Source of the DNA: Rotaria sp. Silwood1
Lineage: Eukaryota; Rotifera; Eurotatoria; Philodinida; Philodinidae
NCBI GenBank assembly: GCA_905250075.1
Contig: CAJNOP010000031.1
Span: 774,828 to 838,827, forward strand
DNA length: 64,000 nt
Direction: 5' to 3'
A program made the position numbers and the translations under genes. Every line of letters begins with the position of its first letter. Positions within the stretch are counted from its first letter, which is position 1. The notes beneath the pieces were generated by a model. The model had not been told where the DNA came from, searched no databases, and was given only the letters and a program-made list of their open reading frames with translations. Below are positions 13,301 to 25,835 of the stretch, in pieces.

Positions 13301-15428
13301 CGAAATTTCAAATCGCCCCTCCGGAGAAAAAAATCGGGATAAAACATTGGAAACGTCGTTATGACTTGTGACATATGAAAACATTCATAATTTAAAAGAT
13401 ATTTCACTAAGAGATTATAATAACAGTACAAAGTTAAAGTAATGTATCATGTAAAAGTAATAGTACAAAATGTCGATAGCTATTTTTCTTCGATAAACGG
13501 ATCTTGAAAGAAAATTTTGTTTACCAAAGGATAGAACTTTCTCCCTCCCCTTTGGAATTACATATAACTTATTTTTTTATAAAACGTTTGTAAAAAAAAA
13601 CTACGCAATAGAAACGAGAAGCATACTTAAAAAGAATCTGCACTTTTTATATTAAGAACTGCACAATATATCGATTCTTACATATCTTCGATAAATAGGT
13701 TCTGAAAAGAATACTTCTTTATTATTTGATAAAAAATTTTCCTCTTTTTCACACAGTGTATGATTCATGTTTTTGTCACACAGGTTGACAAGTGAGACGT
13801 GACGAGATATAGTCGCAATGAATCTGTAATTTTTATATGAACTTGTCAAAAACATTTTGTTAGACAACAATTAATTCAATTTTTATGGACTCATTAAAGA
13901 AAAAAAAACAGAGCCTGTAAAACAGTGGTTACTTTAAATTTTATAACATTTTCAAAAAACATCGTATAAAATAACAGTTAATTATACCTAATTGTTATCT
14001 ATAAGATGTTTTTGAGAAATTCTTGTAAAAATTACAAATTTATTCCGTAAGTATTTCTCGTTTTTTTTCTCTTCGCGTTTGACAAACATGAATCATACAT
14101 TGTTCAAAAAAAGAAGAAAATTTCCTATGAACTTATAGAAAATTATTTCTTTCAGAATCTATTTATCAAAGGAAAACAGCAATTGACATTTTGCGCTCTT
14201 ATTTTTGAATCATACGTTATTATGAAAGAGACTAGAACTCGAACACAAATAGGTAAATATCTTCACATATATCGAAACATCAATCTCCTCATATTAACAA
14301 TGAGAGAAATTTCTTTTTTTTTTTTGTTTATTTCATATGTTTTACAATCAATATCACGATCGAATTTTTTAACGGAAACGTATTAACGTATGAAAAACAA
14401 TGTTACAGATCTTGCCGGACCTATAAAAAAGTGTTCGTTGGTTACAATCTTAATTGAATCTTATCCCCAAAAAGATACAATTCATTTAAAATTTAATAAT
14501 CAAAGAAAAAGATTTACTTTATCAAATAAATAATCGGGTGGTGTTTGTAATTCTTCATTTTCTCCTTTAATATTTCCATTAGTAATTGTATTTGTTGTTG
14601 TTTGTTGAATAGCTCGTTTAGTAACAATTGGTGGTGGTAACATTAATTTACTATTTTCTTTACACCATCCAATTGGATGACAACGTTGTCCATAAATATA
14701 AGCCCAAAAATCATTTGATGTATCATCTTCTGGTATTCCAATATAATGTAAAAGAACTAAACTATGAGAAACTAATTGTATTTGTGTTAACCAATATAAA
14801 TCATGTTGTGTATCATAACAATATTCAAGTTTCATATGTATTTCAAAAGCTGAATTAATTGATGTTAAATAATGATCGAAAAATTCATCGGAAACTGATC
14901 GTTCATTAATAATTGAAAAATATTTTGACCAAAGAAAATTTGATAATGATAAAGGAGAAGAATTTAAAGATGGTTGAAGTTCATGAATAATTATTCGAGA
15001 TGTTGATGAACTAGAAATAAAATATTTATTTAATAAAAACAAATAAAAGATGTTTGTTTGTTTTTTTGTTTTGTAAAAATGTTTTACTTGATTTTTTTTA
15101 TGGAATTATAAAAATCAAGTTTTGATTTATTTATATTTGAATTATCTGACATTAAATTTTCGTTTATTGGAATATTTTGATATTGATCAGTCAATGAATG
15201 TTCAATATTGAAATCATTTTTCATTTCAACTATTCGAATATCATCATTATCAATTGTATCTGTATAAATACATGAAGAATTATTTGTCCAATCGTCAATA
15301 ATAATATTTGAATAATTTGTATTTATTGTTGTTGTTGTTGTTGTTGTTGTTCGTTGACTAAGATCAAGAATAGATGAATTTGAATGAGATATATCACAAT
15401 TTGAATTCATATTATTTGTCGAAGCCAT
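4387..15428 (-). CDS. SFMBT: SFMBT-type Polycomb protein (four MBT repeats, SLED, SAM)
   Basis: Seven exons join in phase: 15428-15088, 15010-14518, 9280-8298, 7135-6660, 5433-5053, 4973-4648 and 4575-4387, giving 1062 aa. Residues 1-113 are Ser/Asn/Thr-rich with a poly-Thr run. MBT-like repeat 1 lies at about 125-250. Exon 3 encodes three more repeats (about 285-380, 395-500 and 505-600), each with a G-M-x-L/M-E-type core and an aromatic GW near its end. The SLED domain at about 620-750 shows SQFGPGP followed by a VLIDMFHHLL helix. A basic Ser-rich linker leads to a C-terminal SAM domain at about 974-1042 (VTWNVNDVCSYL, then IDGAALLLL). This order is that of SFMBT1/2 and Drosophila Sfmbt, which bind methyl-lysine histone tails and form the PhoRC complex in the nucleus. 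L3MBTL and SCM have fewer MBT repeats. The 5.2-kb third-exon-upstream intron (9281-14517) is unusually long for this locus and hosts transposons. Confidence 0.9.
9600..9770. repeat. G/A-rich imperfect repeat in SFMBT intron
   Basis: Two or three copies of a block like agagaatctgctgggagaaa occur between 9630 and 9715, followed by a short GGAGGGGGAAATTCCCTCCC palindrome near 9731-9750. Noncoding, within the long SFMBT intron. Origin unknown. Confidence 0.45.
9806..10445. mobile_element. Foldback element of ~640 bp in SFMBT intron
   Basis: The left arm (about 9806-10108) and the right arm (about 10148-10445) are imperfect inverted copies, outer ends aacgaggg and ccctcgt. Shared blocks include the agtgagctatgaataccctg region near 9870-9890 and its complement near 10360-10380. 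The loop is only ~40 bp, so nearly the whole element is stem. No coding capacity. This fits a MITE or foldback transposon; the arms are diverged enough to suggest an old insertion. Confidence 0.7.
11211..12270. mobile_element. Non-autonomous DNA transposon, ~155-bp terminal inverted repeats
   Basis: The ends 11211-11367 and 12113-12270 are inverted copies, starting tgttgtggtcaaaatt on the left and ending aattttgaccacaacat on the right. Inside each arm a caaaattaaaat motif is repeated in alternating orientation. The ~745-bp centre carries no transposase; an 81-codon frame at 11537-11782 has no recognisable domain. TA flanks both outer ends, compatible with a TA target-site duplication of Tc1/mariner-like elements, but in AT-rich DNA this is weak. 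Inserted in the SFMBT intron. Confidence 0.7.
13184..13340. repeat. GC-rich island inside AT-rich SFMBT intron
   Basis: A ~155-bp block is strongly GC-rich in an otherwise ~70% AT intron. It contains ggggtgcc and ggcgcccc that could pair, long C runs near 13218-13234, and several CpGs. Short open frames on both strands are a result of base composition only. It is probably the end or a remnant of a mobile element with its own base composition. Confidence 0.45.
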
Positions 15429-15659
15429 AATTTTATTGGATTATGGTTATTTTTTTTTGTTAATTGTACATAATTATCATCTGAAAAATAAAAGAATAAA
15501 AAAATAAAAGTAGTTTATTATTTTCTTTTCGTTGAAAATACTCAAGGTCACTATAAATTAGAGAGAAATAATGAAAATCTTATTTAGATCTATATAATAA
15601 AATATTTAGTTATATTGAGAATAAATAATACGAAGTAAAAAAATATCTTTCCCTAGACA

Positions 15660-15722
15660 AGAAACTTTGGATGGTAACAAGGAGAGAGACAGAGAGCGAG
15701 AGAGCGAGAAGGAGAGACATAA
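15660..15722. repeat. Purine-rich GA microsatellite
   Basis: Imperfect gagaga/gagcgaga tract on the plus strand between the SFMBT start and the MAM-like gene's 3' end. Located just upstream of the SFMBT first coding exon, so it may lie in the promoter or 5' untranslated region. Confidence 0.6.
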
Positions 15723-15986
15723 GAACACAAGAAGAGAAGAACAAGAACGAAAAAAAATACCTTTATCATTCTCAATATTATTGTTGACTATTTTATTAAC
15801 CATTCAGAATTCATTTATGATCCTTTATTACAATTCATAATTAGAACAGATGGCGTTGTTCAATAAAAACAAAAAAGAAAATTTTTTTATTTCAAAAAAA
15901 TTCTTGATAAGAAATATGCATATTATGATTGAATTTTTCTATTAGTCAATGAATTTTATTCACAAAAATTTATTTTTATGTGAATA

Positions 15987-18792
15987 TTAAACAGGTACAA
16001 CACGATTCATTTCGAAAACAGTTTTTGATAAATGTTTTCTTCGTTTCTTTGAAGAATGAGCTTTTTTTTTTGAAGTTGAGTACTTTAACCATAAGATCAA
16101 AATAATCAATACAATTAAAACAACAGGAATGACAGTAGCCAATATGATAATTAAAGTTTTATTATTAGGAGCAGTTATCTTATCATCATTTGTAGTCGTG
16201 TGTATCTAAAAATTACAAGAAATTAAGAAAAAAAAAACTTTATTAAATTGTATTCTATCTTCAACTATGTATCATCCTAAAGTTTCTTTTTCAAATTACA
16301 ATGAAGTTTGCTGTACTCATCTCAGATCATACAAGATCTTTCAATATTATTGTTATATATTCTATATTACCGTTGATGAATCAATATTCGTGCTTGTCAA
16401 TGTTGTAGTACTAACAAAAGAAAATTATTGAAGAAAAGAAACAATATTTCAAAAATTCTAACTTGATTGAACCATCAGTTATCGGTAATATAGTTGTAGT
16501 ACTGTCCTATGAATAAATATTATCTCTCAATGTTCATTTTTACGATATATACTTACTGTTAGTGCTGTAGTAGATGTTGTTGTTTGTTTTGTAGTTATAA
16601 AAATACTATGAAAACAATAACAGAAAGAAAAAAAGATTTGAAATTAAACAGTTTGATGATAGATCATTGAGACAATAAACTCAAACCTGCTTGAAATATC
16701 TGATGTTTTTATCGTTATTAAATCGCTAGTAACCGGTGTATCATCTAGATGAAAGTTAAAACTAATGTATCTTATATATTCTGATTTGCATACCACAACT
16801 GCCTTGATGAATTGAAATTTCATCAAATCCAATATTAGATTCTTGAACTCCAGATATTCTTTGTACTTCAAAATATATCTGAAAATAAATCGTTAAATAA
16901 AATAGTTACTAGAATCTATATGCTCAAAAATATCACACATTATAACCAGTTGCTTCAACATTGAAAGATATTTTACGTTTTATCCATCCATTGTACGGAC
17001 TTCTTGTAACAGAATCAATAGTTTCCATTATACCATTTGTTTCCTCTTTATTTATAGTGATAATCTTCTCGCTTACAATATCCATGTAATAGTAATAAAT
17101 AAGACATTGTTGACCAACTCCATTGATGCCACCAGAATCTGTTTTAAGTTTAAAAGATTTTTTATCATTAGTTAGTAATTGCACAAAACCAAATTTGCCT
17201 TAAAAAAACAAATTAAAAAAAAAGACATTTTGAAATAAATGAAAAGATACGATTTGTAACAAGTTAAACAAACCTGATTTACATGTGCTATTGGAATAAC
17301 TTTTTGTTGGACAATAACCATTGTTGCAAAAGTACATATCCCAATTGTATGGATCGATTTGATAAGGCAATTTACATATTTCTCCATTATCTGTCGGCTC
17401 CACTAAATAAACATAAATATTGAATATTTACAGAACGAATAATGAAATATAAATTTTTCATACAAATCGAGTTTACATCTGATAAAGGTCTATTTGGTGG
17501 TGTGACAGTCAAGTTTCCTACATTTATGAGAACAATTGTTCCCGGCGTAAAACAATTGTCAATTAAAGAAGCATTATCAAAATTACATTTGTACAGGACT
17601 TGATTTGGACTAAATGTTGTGAAAATAAGAGTTTCTACTTCTGAAGTTTCGAGATTTTTAGTTGTAGAAATATCAGGTACAGTCAACATTGATGTATGTA
17701 TCTATTACAATAATAAAATTTATATAAATTTAATCAAAAAAAATTCATTACCATTTGTACTGATGAACTACTTGAAAATTAAAGAAAACAATAAGAAAAT
17801 TTAAACAATATGAAGATGTGCAAGTTCAAACCTGACAATGTCATGAATTGGACTTGTTATTGTTGTTAGAGTATCGGTAGTTGTATGTTGATCATCTAGA
17901 ACAACATGAATAGTTTTATCTTTGTATATTTTTGTCAACATACCATGTTTGCCTTGTCGAATTGATATTTGATCCAATCCAATATCAATTAAAGCGAATT
18001 CCCATGATGTTTTCTGTATATCAAAATAGAGCTAAAAAACATTACAACATTAATTGATTAAAGTATAGATAAAAAATAAACTTTTTCTACTTTATAACCA
18101 GGCATCGTCGCATTGAATGAGATTTCACGTTTAATCCATCCATTAAATGGACTACTTGTAACAAAATCAATTATCTCATTTGTGCCACCCACTTCTTCTT
18201 TACGTACAATAATGCTTTTTTGACCAAAACTTGACATATAATAATAATAAATAAGGTATTGTTCATTTATACCATTAATACCATTCGGTTCAGTCTTCAA
18301 TTGGAAAGTTTCTGTTTTATTATTCAACAACTGGAATCCAACATATTGTCCTATATATAAATATTAATATAATAATAAACAAAATTATAATTATTAATTA
18401 TTGTACAAACCTGATGCACATTTACTGCGTGCACTAGTTTCTGTTGGACAATAATCATTGTAACAAAAGTACATATCCCAAGTGTAATTACCTATTTTAT
18501 AGGGTAATTTACACATTTCTCCATTATTTGTTGGTTGTGCTAAACAGAAAAGTGGTAGATATAGAAGTGATCATATAGAATCTTTATTCTTACAAATTGA
18601 TGTTACATCAGAAGATGGACTCTTTAGTGGTTGATCATCGAGCACGGCGAAGTTTGAGAGAAGTAAGACCGGTGTAGTGAAACAATGTTCGTCTAATGTA
18701 GCATTATCAAAATTACACTCGTAAAGTATTTGCGAATAAACATATGATAGACATATTAAGACTGAAAAGTTGGTAAGTAAGTTGGGATACAT
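15987..18792 (-). CDS. MAM-like two-unit receptor-like membrane protein
   Basis: Fourteen exons join in phase to 642 aa: 18792-18594, 18539-18411, 18350-18091, 18031-17832, 17770-17752, 17701-17464, 17402-17274, 17198-16939, 16878-16794, 16744-16687, 16605-16557, 16506-16463, 16410-16371 and 16205-15987. A signal peptide (MYPNLLTNFSVLICLSYVYS) is followed by two copies of one ectodomain unit with identical exon structure. Each starts near a CNFDNA motif, has a Cys-rich stretch (CKLPY, WDMYFC), then a jelly-roll-like part ending YF(D/E)(I/V)Q and G(L/F)D(Q/E)ISI, which fits a MAM domain. A Thr/Ser-rich, probably glycosylated stalk built from small exons leads to a transmembrane helix (~588-611, ATVIPVVLIVLIILIL) and a short basic tail. 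MAM domains mediate cell-surface adhesion; ligand unknown. The MAM call is by pattern, not by search. Confidence 0.75.
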
Positions 18793-20399
18793 AATAATTC
18801 CAATTGTTTTCGAGTGTACTACAAAAAAAAAGAAACTGAATGAGAAGTAGATACCCTGGTTTCATTGTTTTAGTTTAAAAAAAATTCTTTAGTACTCATC
18901 GGACCATTTATGATAACTCAAGATACAAAGCAATGACTCATGTCTGTTATCTGTTGGTGTGTTAAGAAATTCATTTTTTCTTTCTTTCTGCGTTATGAAG
19001 TAAAGTTAAGATAACAGTAGAGTAGTCTGTATTAAAGTCGAACAGAATCAATATTGAAAAAGTTCATTAGACATTAATCAATAAGTTCTTTCTAGATGTT
19101 CTTCTTATAATATAATCATTTATAAAAATTGTATTCACTATTGAATTAATAATCGATAGATTTTCTTCTTCTTAATTTACACTGATCAATTATTGAAAAT
19201 AGAAGCACATTTATTTATTATTCATAAGCAATTTAATTCTTTTAGATTTATTTACAATTGAATGTTACATTAATAAAAAATATATAAAATCAAACGTTTA
19301 ATCTTTATTATTTATGATACGTTGTAATTTAAAATATTGAAAATGAAGAGAAAAAGTTTTTGGCTACTGAAGACTTAAGTTTTGTAAAATGTTTTTTATT
19401 TTGTTAAAGAATGGTTCATTGTGAAGAAATTTAACTACGTGTTTAAGATGACTTAAACATTCACTCGGTTGAATTTACAATGCCATGGCAAAATTTTTCT
19501 AGTACAAAGAAACTTTATTTTCGTTCAGATGAGATTCAAAATAATAACATACGGCTTAACTTGATTATGAAAATTGAGGCATAATGTTGATATGTAAGAA
19601 AAAAATTATAGTTAACTGAGAATATGAACTCATGGATATCTGAACTAAAATTGATATGATTATATTTGGGAAATATACTGATTTGAGTCATTCTTGACCA
19701 GCCAAGAATCCAAAAAAAACAAATTTATGTACTAAATAAAATATGCTAAATTGTCATTTATGAATTATATATTAAAATATATAAGATAGAATCTTATAAA
19801 TTTATTATATTTCATAGAAGTACAAAAAGAGAGAATATTTATAGTCAACAAGTAAGAAAAGGAGAAGGTTCTCTTTACTTCTATGGCAGTCACGATTGTC
19901 GTAGCAGACGACACAGTTATAATTTACTGGTTCTTTTCTACATTCAACAATCTCCTTCACATATTCTAATTTTGCCAATTCTAATCCTACTGAAAAAGTC
20001 TCTATTAGATGATTTTAAAAATTGAGATATTTCTAAAAAGGTATAGGACGAAACAAAAGAAAGAATGTGTATTTGAGACAGAAGCTTCACTCTATATTCA
20101 ACTTATACAATCATTAAAGTCAATCGAGATTTATGTGACCTTATTGATTGTTTCAATACTACTGCTTCTTTCTTCCTTGCGAACTTTGATAGTAATTTGA
20201 TTTTTCAATCATATTCACGATGGAATAGTGACAGATAAGACACTGTAGCTTTTAACTATTATTAATGTTATCAGCTTTGCGAGGTTGAGATAGAAAGAAG
20301 CTGTTCATGAATTCTCTTATACTAGAACCAGAATAACTAAATTTGCTTGAAACGTTTATCTACATAGAGATGAATTACAGATACGTAAAATATTTTCTC
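18793..20399. other. Upstream region of MAM-like gene, no gene seen
   Basis: AT-rich sequence 5' of the minus-strand MAM-like gene. It should contain that gene's promoter. No coding exon with splice support was found. A 63-codon frame at 20009-20200 ends in a hydrophobic stretch but lacks supporting context. Confidence 0.4.
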
Positions 20400-20510
20400 A
20401 CGTTCTTTGAATTAACCTGGTGTAAACGAACTGTTGAAGCTACTTGCTCTTCGACAGACATCATTGTTACAAAAATGTCTGTTTCAAGTGGATATATATG
20501 TGAGAAATAC
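20395..20510 (-). pseudogene. Decayed MAM-like unit fragment (Cys-rich exon)
   Basis: Read on the minus strand, about 20490-20425 encodes RHFCNNDVC followed by a Ser/Asn-rich piece ending TPG. This aligns with the YFCNNGYC...CKSG exon of the intact gene at 17402-17274. The neighbouring exons are not recognisable, so this is an isolated relic of the same family. Confidence 0.5.
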
Positions 20511-20856
20511 TATCTTTCGAACCAAATGCATTTTTCTTCTCTTTGTTTATAATTAAATTTTCGAAGCCATTCGATATATACGTAAGTTTTGAATATCTAA
20601 TGGCATTTATATCTATATCTATATACTTAATACAATATATATACTGAAGCAGTTTATTGAAAAAAAAATTCATTTATATTCAAATCTGAGTGAATATGAA
20701 TTTTCAAATTTGTTTGATAAAACCTTATTTGCATATATCATATTATTATTTTTATTATCGAAAAAATTTTTTCGTTTGAAGAAATTCAAAGAATAGCTGA
20801 TTGAGTTTCAATGTCATCCTATTGCAATACAGTTAGAGGGTTTCTGTGTTTTCGAA

Positions 20857-20979
20857 ATGAAAAACAATCTTATATTCGTAATCTTAATTTCTGTTCCAGT
20901 TGCTGTGGATTCACCAATAATTGATGAGTTTATAAAAGAACCTTTGAATGAAGAGCCAACTGAACAAAATTTCAAATGA
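20857..20979 (+). other. Possible 40-aa secreted peptide frame
   Basis: A short ATG-to-TGA frame encodes MKNNLIFVILISVPVAVDS followed by an acidic tail. The N-terminus looks like a signal peptide. It lies among decayed MAM-like sequence and has no other support; it could equally be chance or a first exon of a dead gene. Confidence 0.25.
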
Positions 20980-21129
20980 TATTTTGAATGATCAATAGAT
21001 TTTTTTGAGGATGTACACAGAGAATATTTTGAATGTTTCTATTTCTTATTTAAAGTCAAAAGAAAGCAGAATTTCAAAAATAAATTATTTTTCATGATAA
21101 ATAAAATATTCGTACTAATCGATACGCCA

Positions 21130-22075
21130 GAGACAAAGTAATAGTAACAGAATATTGACGACAGTGGCTAAAAAAAGAATAATAGCATTATTATTGTGGT
21201 GTCCTACTAATAAAACGACAAGTTTTAACTATAAATAGATACGAATAATAACCAAGGAAAACATCATATAAAAACTTGACTGATTAAAAATTATTAAATT
21301 AGTAACAACTGTAGCCAGAGCAATCATATAAGTATTACTGGATTGAATGCATGGATTATTAGATAAAATAGTTAAAACTGATAAGGATTTAGTTGGTCTC
21401 AGAGTATTACTAGTAACCAAAACTGATGATGTTGTTTTTTGCTGTAGACGTGTTCGCTATGGTCAACGACCTTAGAGATGTAATTTTTGTTATCAATAGA
21501 AGATAAAGTAATTATGACTGGTTTCTTTTTATAAATTCATGGAAATAACTCGCTAGCAGTGATAGTTCTTAAATTATGATAATGTTTATTATTGAACCGA
21601 TTGATATTTCTTGTATATGACTAACCATAGTATAAAGAAAAAAGCATATTAAAAAAAAATCATAGAATAGTATTTGTTGAAATGTAACCTAGTTATAATC
21701 TGGAATTCAGTTGATGTGATTGATGTGGTCATAGTTGCGAAAACTAGATTGTACTTTATATAGAAAATATCATTCTATAGAATAATTGATCTATCACAAA
21801 TATCTTGCAAAATCGAAATTTCATCAACTGCAACATAAGTTTGAGATAGAACTGCTCTAGATATTCTTTCAACATCAAAGTAAATCTAGATATGAATCAA
21901 ATGATGAAGAAATATTATTACCTTGTATCCAACTTTTTTACTATTAAATATTACATTTACTACTAGTTCTGTCTATACCTTGTCAAACTACCCTAAATCC
22001 AATAACAAACCTATTCGCGATTGTAGCATTATTAAAGTTACATTGAAACAATATTTTGCGTTTGAGCACATTCAA
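21130..22075 (-). pseudogene. Decayed paralogue of the MAM-like membrane gene
   Basis: In minus-strand order, recognisable pieces are a CNFNNATIANR exon near 22060-22010 (compare CNFDNATLDEH), a VGYK exon end with a GT donor near 21925, and an exon near 21890-21790 encoding IYFDVERIS and VAVDEISI. A Thr/Ser-rich piece follows (TMTTSITSTEF near 21740-21705), then a transmembrane-like ATVVNILLLLLCLW near 21165-21125. The Cys-rich exon and the first half of the MAM-like exon are missing or unreadable, and stops interrupt the joins. It is a dead or highly reduced copy of the gene at 15987-18792, in the same orientation. Confidence 0.6.
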
Positions 22076-22089
22076 TGAATGTGTGTATT

Positions 22090-23060
22090 ACTGAGAATCA
22101 ATTGAAATGAAAATCGTTATATAGAATGGATAGGTTAGAGTCTTAGAAAAACATAGAAGACATAATAATTGTTTAATTGTTTCAAGTATCCGGAGAAACA
22201 TCTGAATATAAGATCGTTCTCAACATCTATTTATAATATTTCATTCACAAAATGATTATCATCGGATGTTATCTTTCATCAACAGAATAACAAATTCTTT
22301 TTTGTTATTGTATTTTAACGCAATAACTATGAGTAGAAGTTCTCTAGATGTTATTGCTATCATTTTTATCAATGTTTACTTATCGAAGTTTGTTTTCTGA
22401 AATTATTCTTGTTGTCATTTGCTTCTATAATAAAAGGCAAACTTTAATATTGACATAATACTTTTACACTTTAAAAGTACTTAGGATTCGAAATAAGAAG
22501 ACAATTATTTTTTATTAATAACACTTGAGAATAATTAGATAGAAAAAAGTTCAGAAAAATCTAGTATGATAATTGAAACAGATTATAAACTGTCGAATAT
22601 CATTAACAAAAAGAATTTTAATGTTGATTTTTTCAAATGAATGGCATTCTATTAATTTAGACATTTGAAGAAAATAATATAACTATGCTACTAAATATGA
22701 TAAATAAGATTATTTTATTTTGGTAATTTAATTGAAAGCGTATAGTCTGAAATTATTCGTGTGTCATAACAATGACTCTCTAGATAGAATATCATGCACA
22801 ATAATTATCTTACGCATATCTAGATGTTTCATTTATCAATGTAATATGGAAAAAAATTATTAACTAAGATGTTAAATACTTTAGTTTATGAGTAAAATTA
22901 TTTTATAAAAATTTACAAGTACCATGGACTCATTTGCATGAAGTATTTTGGAAAAAAAACTCATTTAATATGTCATAGAAGCAAGAAATAAAATCAATGA
23001 GAAATCGTTCAAAACTGCATGTTTCAGAAACGTCTAAAAATGACATCTTTTATTAATATA
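22090..23060. other. AT-rich noncoding DNA between MAM-like relics
   Basis: No frame, repeat or RNA gene that I can support. Probably decayed sequence from the same array. Confidence 0.4.
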
Positions 23061-23209
23061 TGTATTCTATTGCTAAATATTTAGAATATTGCTTTGAAAA
23101 AATATCCAGTAAAAGTAGAACAAGTTTGTAAAATTGTTTTTAACTCTAACAATGATGAATCTATTCAATCTGACATGCAAAAAAGAAAAATCAGAAGCAA
23201 TTGTCTTAT

Positions 23210-23460
23210 TGCATGAATCGATGCATAACAATTGTCTGATCTTAATAATGATACGAATAGCTGCAATTAAAATGACAGGAATAACACTTGATGAAATAGT
23301 CATTTGAGTTTTGCTAAATGAATTAACAGCATTTTTGTTAATTAATGTTGTAAAACTTATTGATATTAAATTTATTACTGTTGTGGTTTAAGCAGAAATT
23401 GGAATAGTGTCAGTGGCTGTAATGAAGTATTGTGTCGATGCGGATGTATGTTTTCTCTTC
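23210..23460 (-). pseudogene. Further relic of the MAM-like gene's 3' end
   Basis: On the minus strand a Ser/Thr-rich stretch near 23440-23310 leads into MTISSSVIPVILIAAIRIII (23303-23244), resembling the stalk and ATVIPVVLIVLIILI membrane helix of the intact gene. The basic tail is not preserved. No upstream units are clear to about 23720. Confidence 0.35.
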
Positions 23461-24222
23461 ATCCATACTTCACCCTTAGTAGCGATTTTCATTCACTAGC
23501 ATTTGAAAAAGAAAATTTAAATCAAAATTCTTAAAGCCTAGCATCACTACTTGCCATTCAAAAATCTGAAATTCCATAGCATTTGAGGTGAGATTTGACG
23601 AACTCTACTACAATGAAAGAATTGGAAACATTGTCATTTACAACTCTATGGACGGGATTACCAATACTGGCACATACAATCCTAATGGATATAATCCAAA
23701 CAATCAATTCAATTTCTGAACGATAAGTGTATCACAATATTTCAAATGATCATTGAAATATTCAATTGTTGAATATTGACATAACATTCAAAAACACGAA
23801 AAGAAACTTTATCATATTTTTTTTGTTATGTATGTATATATATTTAACTTTCTCATTCGTTGCTCTTTCCCAACACATAATATAAACCAAAAAAAAACAA
23901 AAAAAAAAAAGAACATAACTGATGAAAACAATTTAAAAATGCAAGAAAAAAAAATAATGATGTTCTACAGATTGGAATGTATTAATGTTTATAATGAAAG
24001 AAAATACTTTAAAATTAATAAATTTGTTTTGAAAAATAAAAGAAAAATTGAAATATACATCCAAAAAAAGAAAATTGTTTTAATTATCAATTGGTATTGT
24101 TCGAAAAGAAAAGAGTAAAAGACCGGTCAAAAATGAATAATAATTCATTCTCACTGTATGTAAAATGGACGGATTATAAAAAAAAGAAAAAAAAATATCA
24201 CAATACGAATAAATCGAATATT
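23461..24222. other. Noncoding gap before NEK gene, 3' side
   Basis: Very A-rich on the plus strand. A 96-codon frame at 23828-24118 is lysine- and isoleucine-rich only because of base composition. Contains the probable NEK 3' untranslated region at its right end. Confidence 0.45.
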
Positions 24223-25662
24223 TTATCGATTATTAACAGGTGTAACACTTCCACAAGCTGAATCATCACGTGATGTTGGCGTTGGTGTTGGAGTAACATT
24301 AGCTGCATTTGCTTGTTCAACAAATCTTGCGTACATTACTTGAGCTATATGATTAACTTCAGTTATATCTGGCCGTTGTTCAGGATCTAATACAAGACAT
24401 CTTGCAACAAGATGACGAAGCTATAAAGAAAAATAAAAATCTCGACAATAAATAAAATAGTTTCACAAAGAACAAACTTCATGTGAAAATATATTTGCTG
24501 GTAATGGTGCATAATCAAGTGTTAAAATTTTTTTACGTAATAATACGAGATTCAAATTTTCACCCCAAAATGGAGAACGAAGTGCTGCCATCTAAAAACC
24601 AGACAATTAAACAAAAAAAGAAAATTTTATCTTTACTTCATATAAAATACAACCAAGTGACCAGATATCAGATCGAAAATCATAGCCAAGATCATGTTCG
24701 TGAATACGTTCTGGAGACATATAATATCTATGATTGATTTCAATAGAATTAATATATGATTAAGTATTAAAACTTACGGTGTACCAACCATAGAATGAGC
24801 TGAAGTTGTTTTTGAACCAAAAAAACGTCCTTGACAAAAAAAAAATTATCATGAAATAAATATCAATAATAAATTAAACTAACCTAATCCAAGATCACCT
24901 AATCGAACAATACCTTCAGCACTTACAAAAATATTTGCCGGTTTAATATCTATTAGTTAAAAAAAAAAAAAAAAAAAAATAATTTTCAATGAAAAATAAA
25001 AACACATATATTTGAATACCTCGATGCATAATTCTTTTTGAATGCATATGTTCAAGACCACTACAAATTTGTCGAAAAAATTTCCATATTGTTTTTTCAG
25101 TCATTCTTTTATTTGTTTTAATAAAATGTTTTATCATTTGAGCTAAATCACCTGCACTAGCTAATTCCTAAAATAAAGAATTTCAATTAAGATATATTAA
25201 AATAAATAAAAATTTTACCAAAACAATATATAAATCATTTTCTTCGACAAAATGAGATATGTATTTAATTACATTTGGATGATTAAGTTGCTAATAAAAA
25301 AAAACATTAAAAATAATATATTTGTTTTCTTTTATTATTCTTAATTAAAAAATGTCATACTTGAAGTAAACTTATTTCACGTTTACAATCATCAATAGCT
25401 TTAGCATCAGCCATTTGACTCAACTAAAATGAAAAGTTTTATTATCATATTGTTTTTTTCTTTTTTGTATTTTGAAAAATAATCTTACTTCAACTTTTTT
25501 CAAAGCAACATAAGCATTATTGAAACGATTTCGAGCAGAAAAAACAACAGAAAAATGTCCAGAACCAAGTTTTTTAATAATTTCAAAATTTTTTAATGCT
25601 CCATATGGATTAGATACACCTTGAGCTGATAATGGGCCAATAACATTATGTTGAATACTCAT
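24223..25662 (-). CDS. NEK7: NIMA-related serine/threonine kinase, NEK6/NEK7 type
   Basis: Nine exons (25662-25489, 25423-25361, 25290-25219, 25167-25020, 24949-24884, 24829-24778, 24727-24637, 24591-24478, 24420-24223) join in phase to 325 aa, close to the ~300-313 aa of animal NEK6/7. The kinase domain fills nearly the whole protein: Gly loop [10 protein letters not shown] (31-40), VALKK lysine at 55, [19 protein letters not shown], the NEK-typical DLGLGRFF in place of DFG, and the [14 protein letters not shown] activation segment. There is no long C-terminal coiled-coil tail, as expected for NEK6/7. The short tail is Thr/Pro-rich and ends VTPVNNR. In animals these kinases act downstream of NEK9 in mitotic spindle assembly, and NEK7 also acts with NLRP3 in vertebrates. 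I cannot separate NEK6 from NEK7; a single ancestral gene is likely. Confidence 0.93.
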
Positions 25663-25835
25663 ATCTTAAAAATAAAAAAAAAAGAAGAAGATAAATATCA
25701 TTAAATAAACTAAACAAAAAAATAATTTGTTTTCTGTTTTTCTTTTTCCACATTTATTTATTTATTATACATTGAGAGAGAAAAAAAGAAATGAATAGAA
25801 ATTTTTATGTTTATATGCCAAATTTCTCTCATATA

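Noticed and set aside
13074..13431. Overlapping frames on both strands at the GC-rich island
   Set aside because: Stop-poor only because of GC content; no conserved pattern.
23828..24118. 96-codon Lys/Ile-rich plus-strand frame
   Set aside because: Composition follows the A-rich DNA; no domain and no start context.
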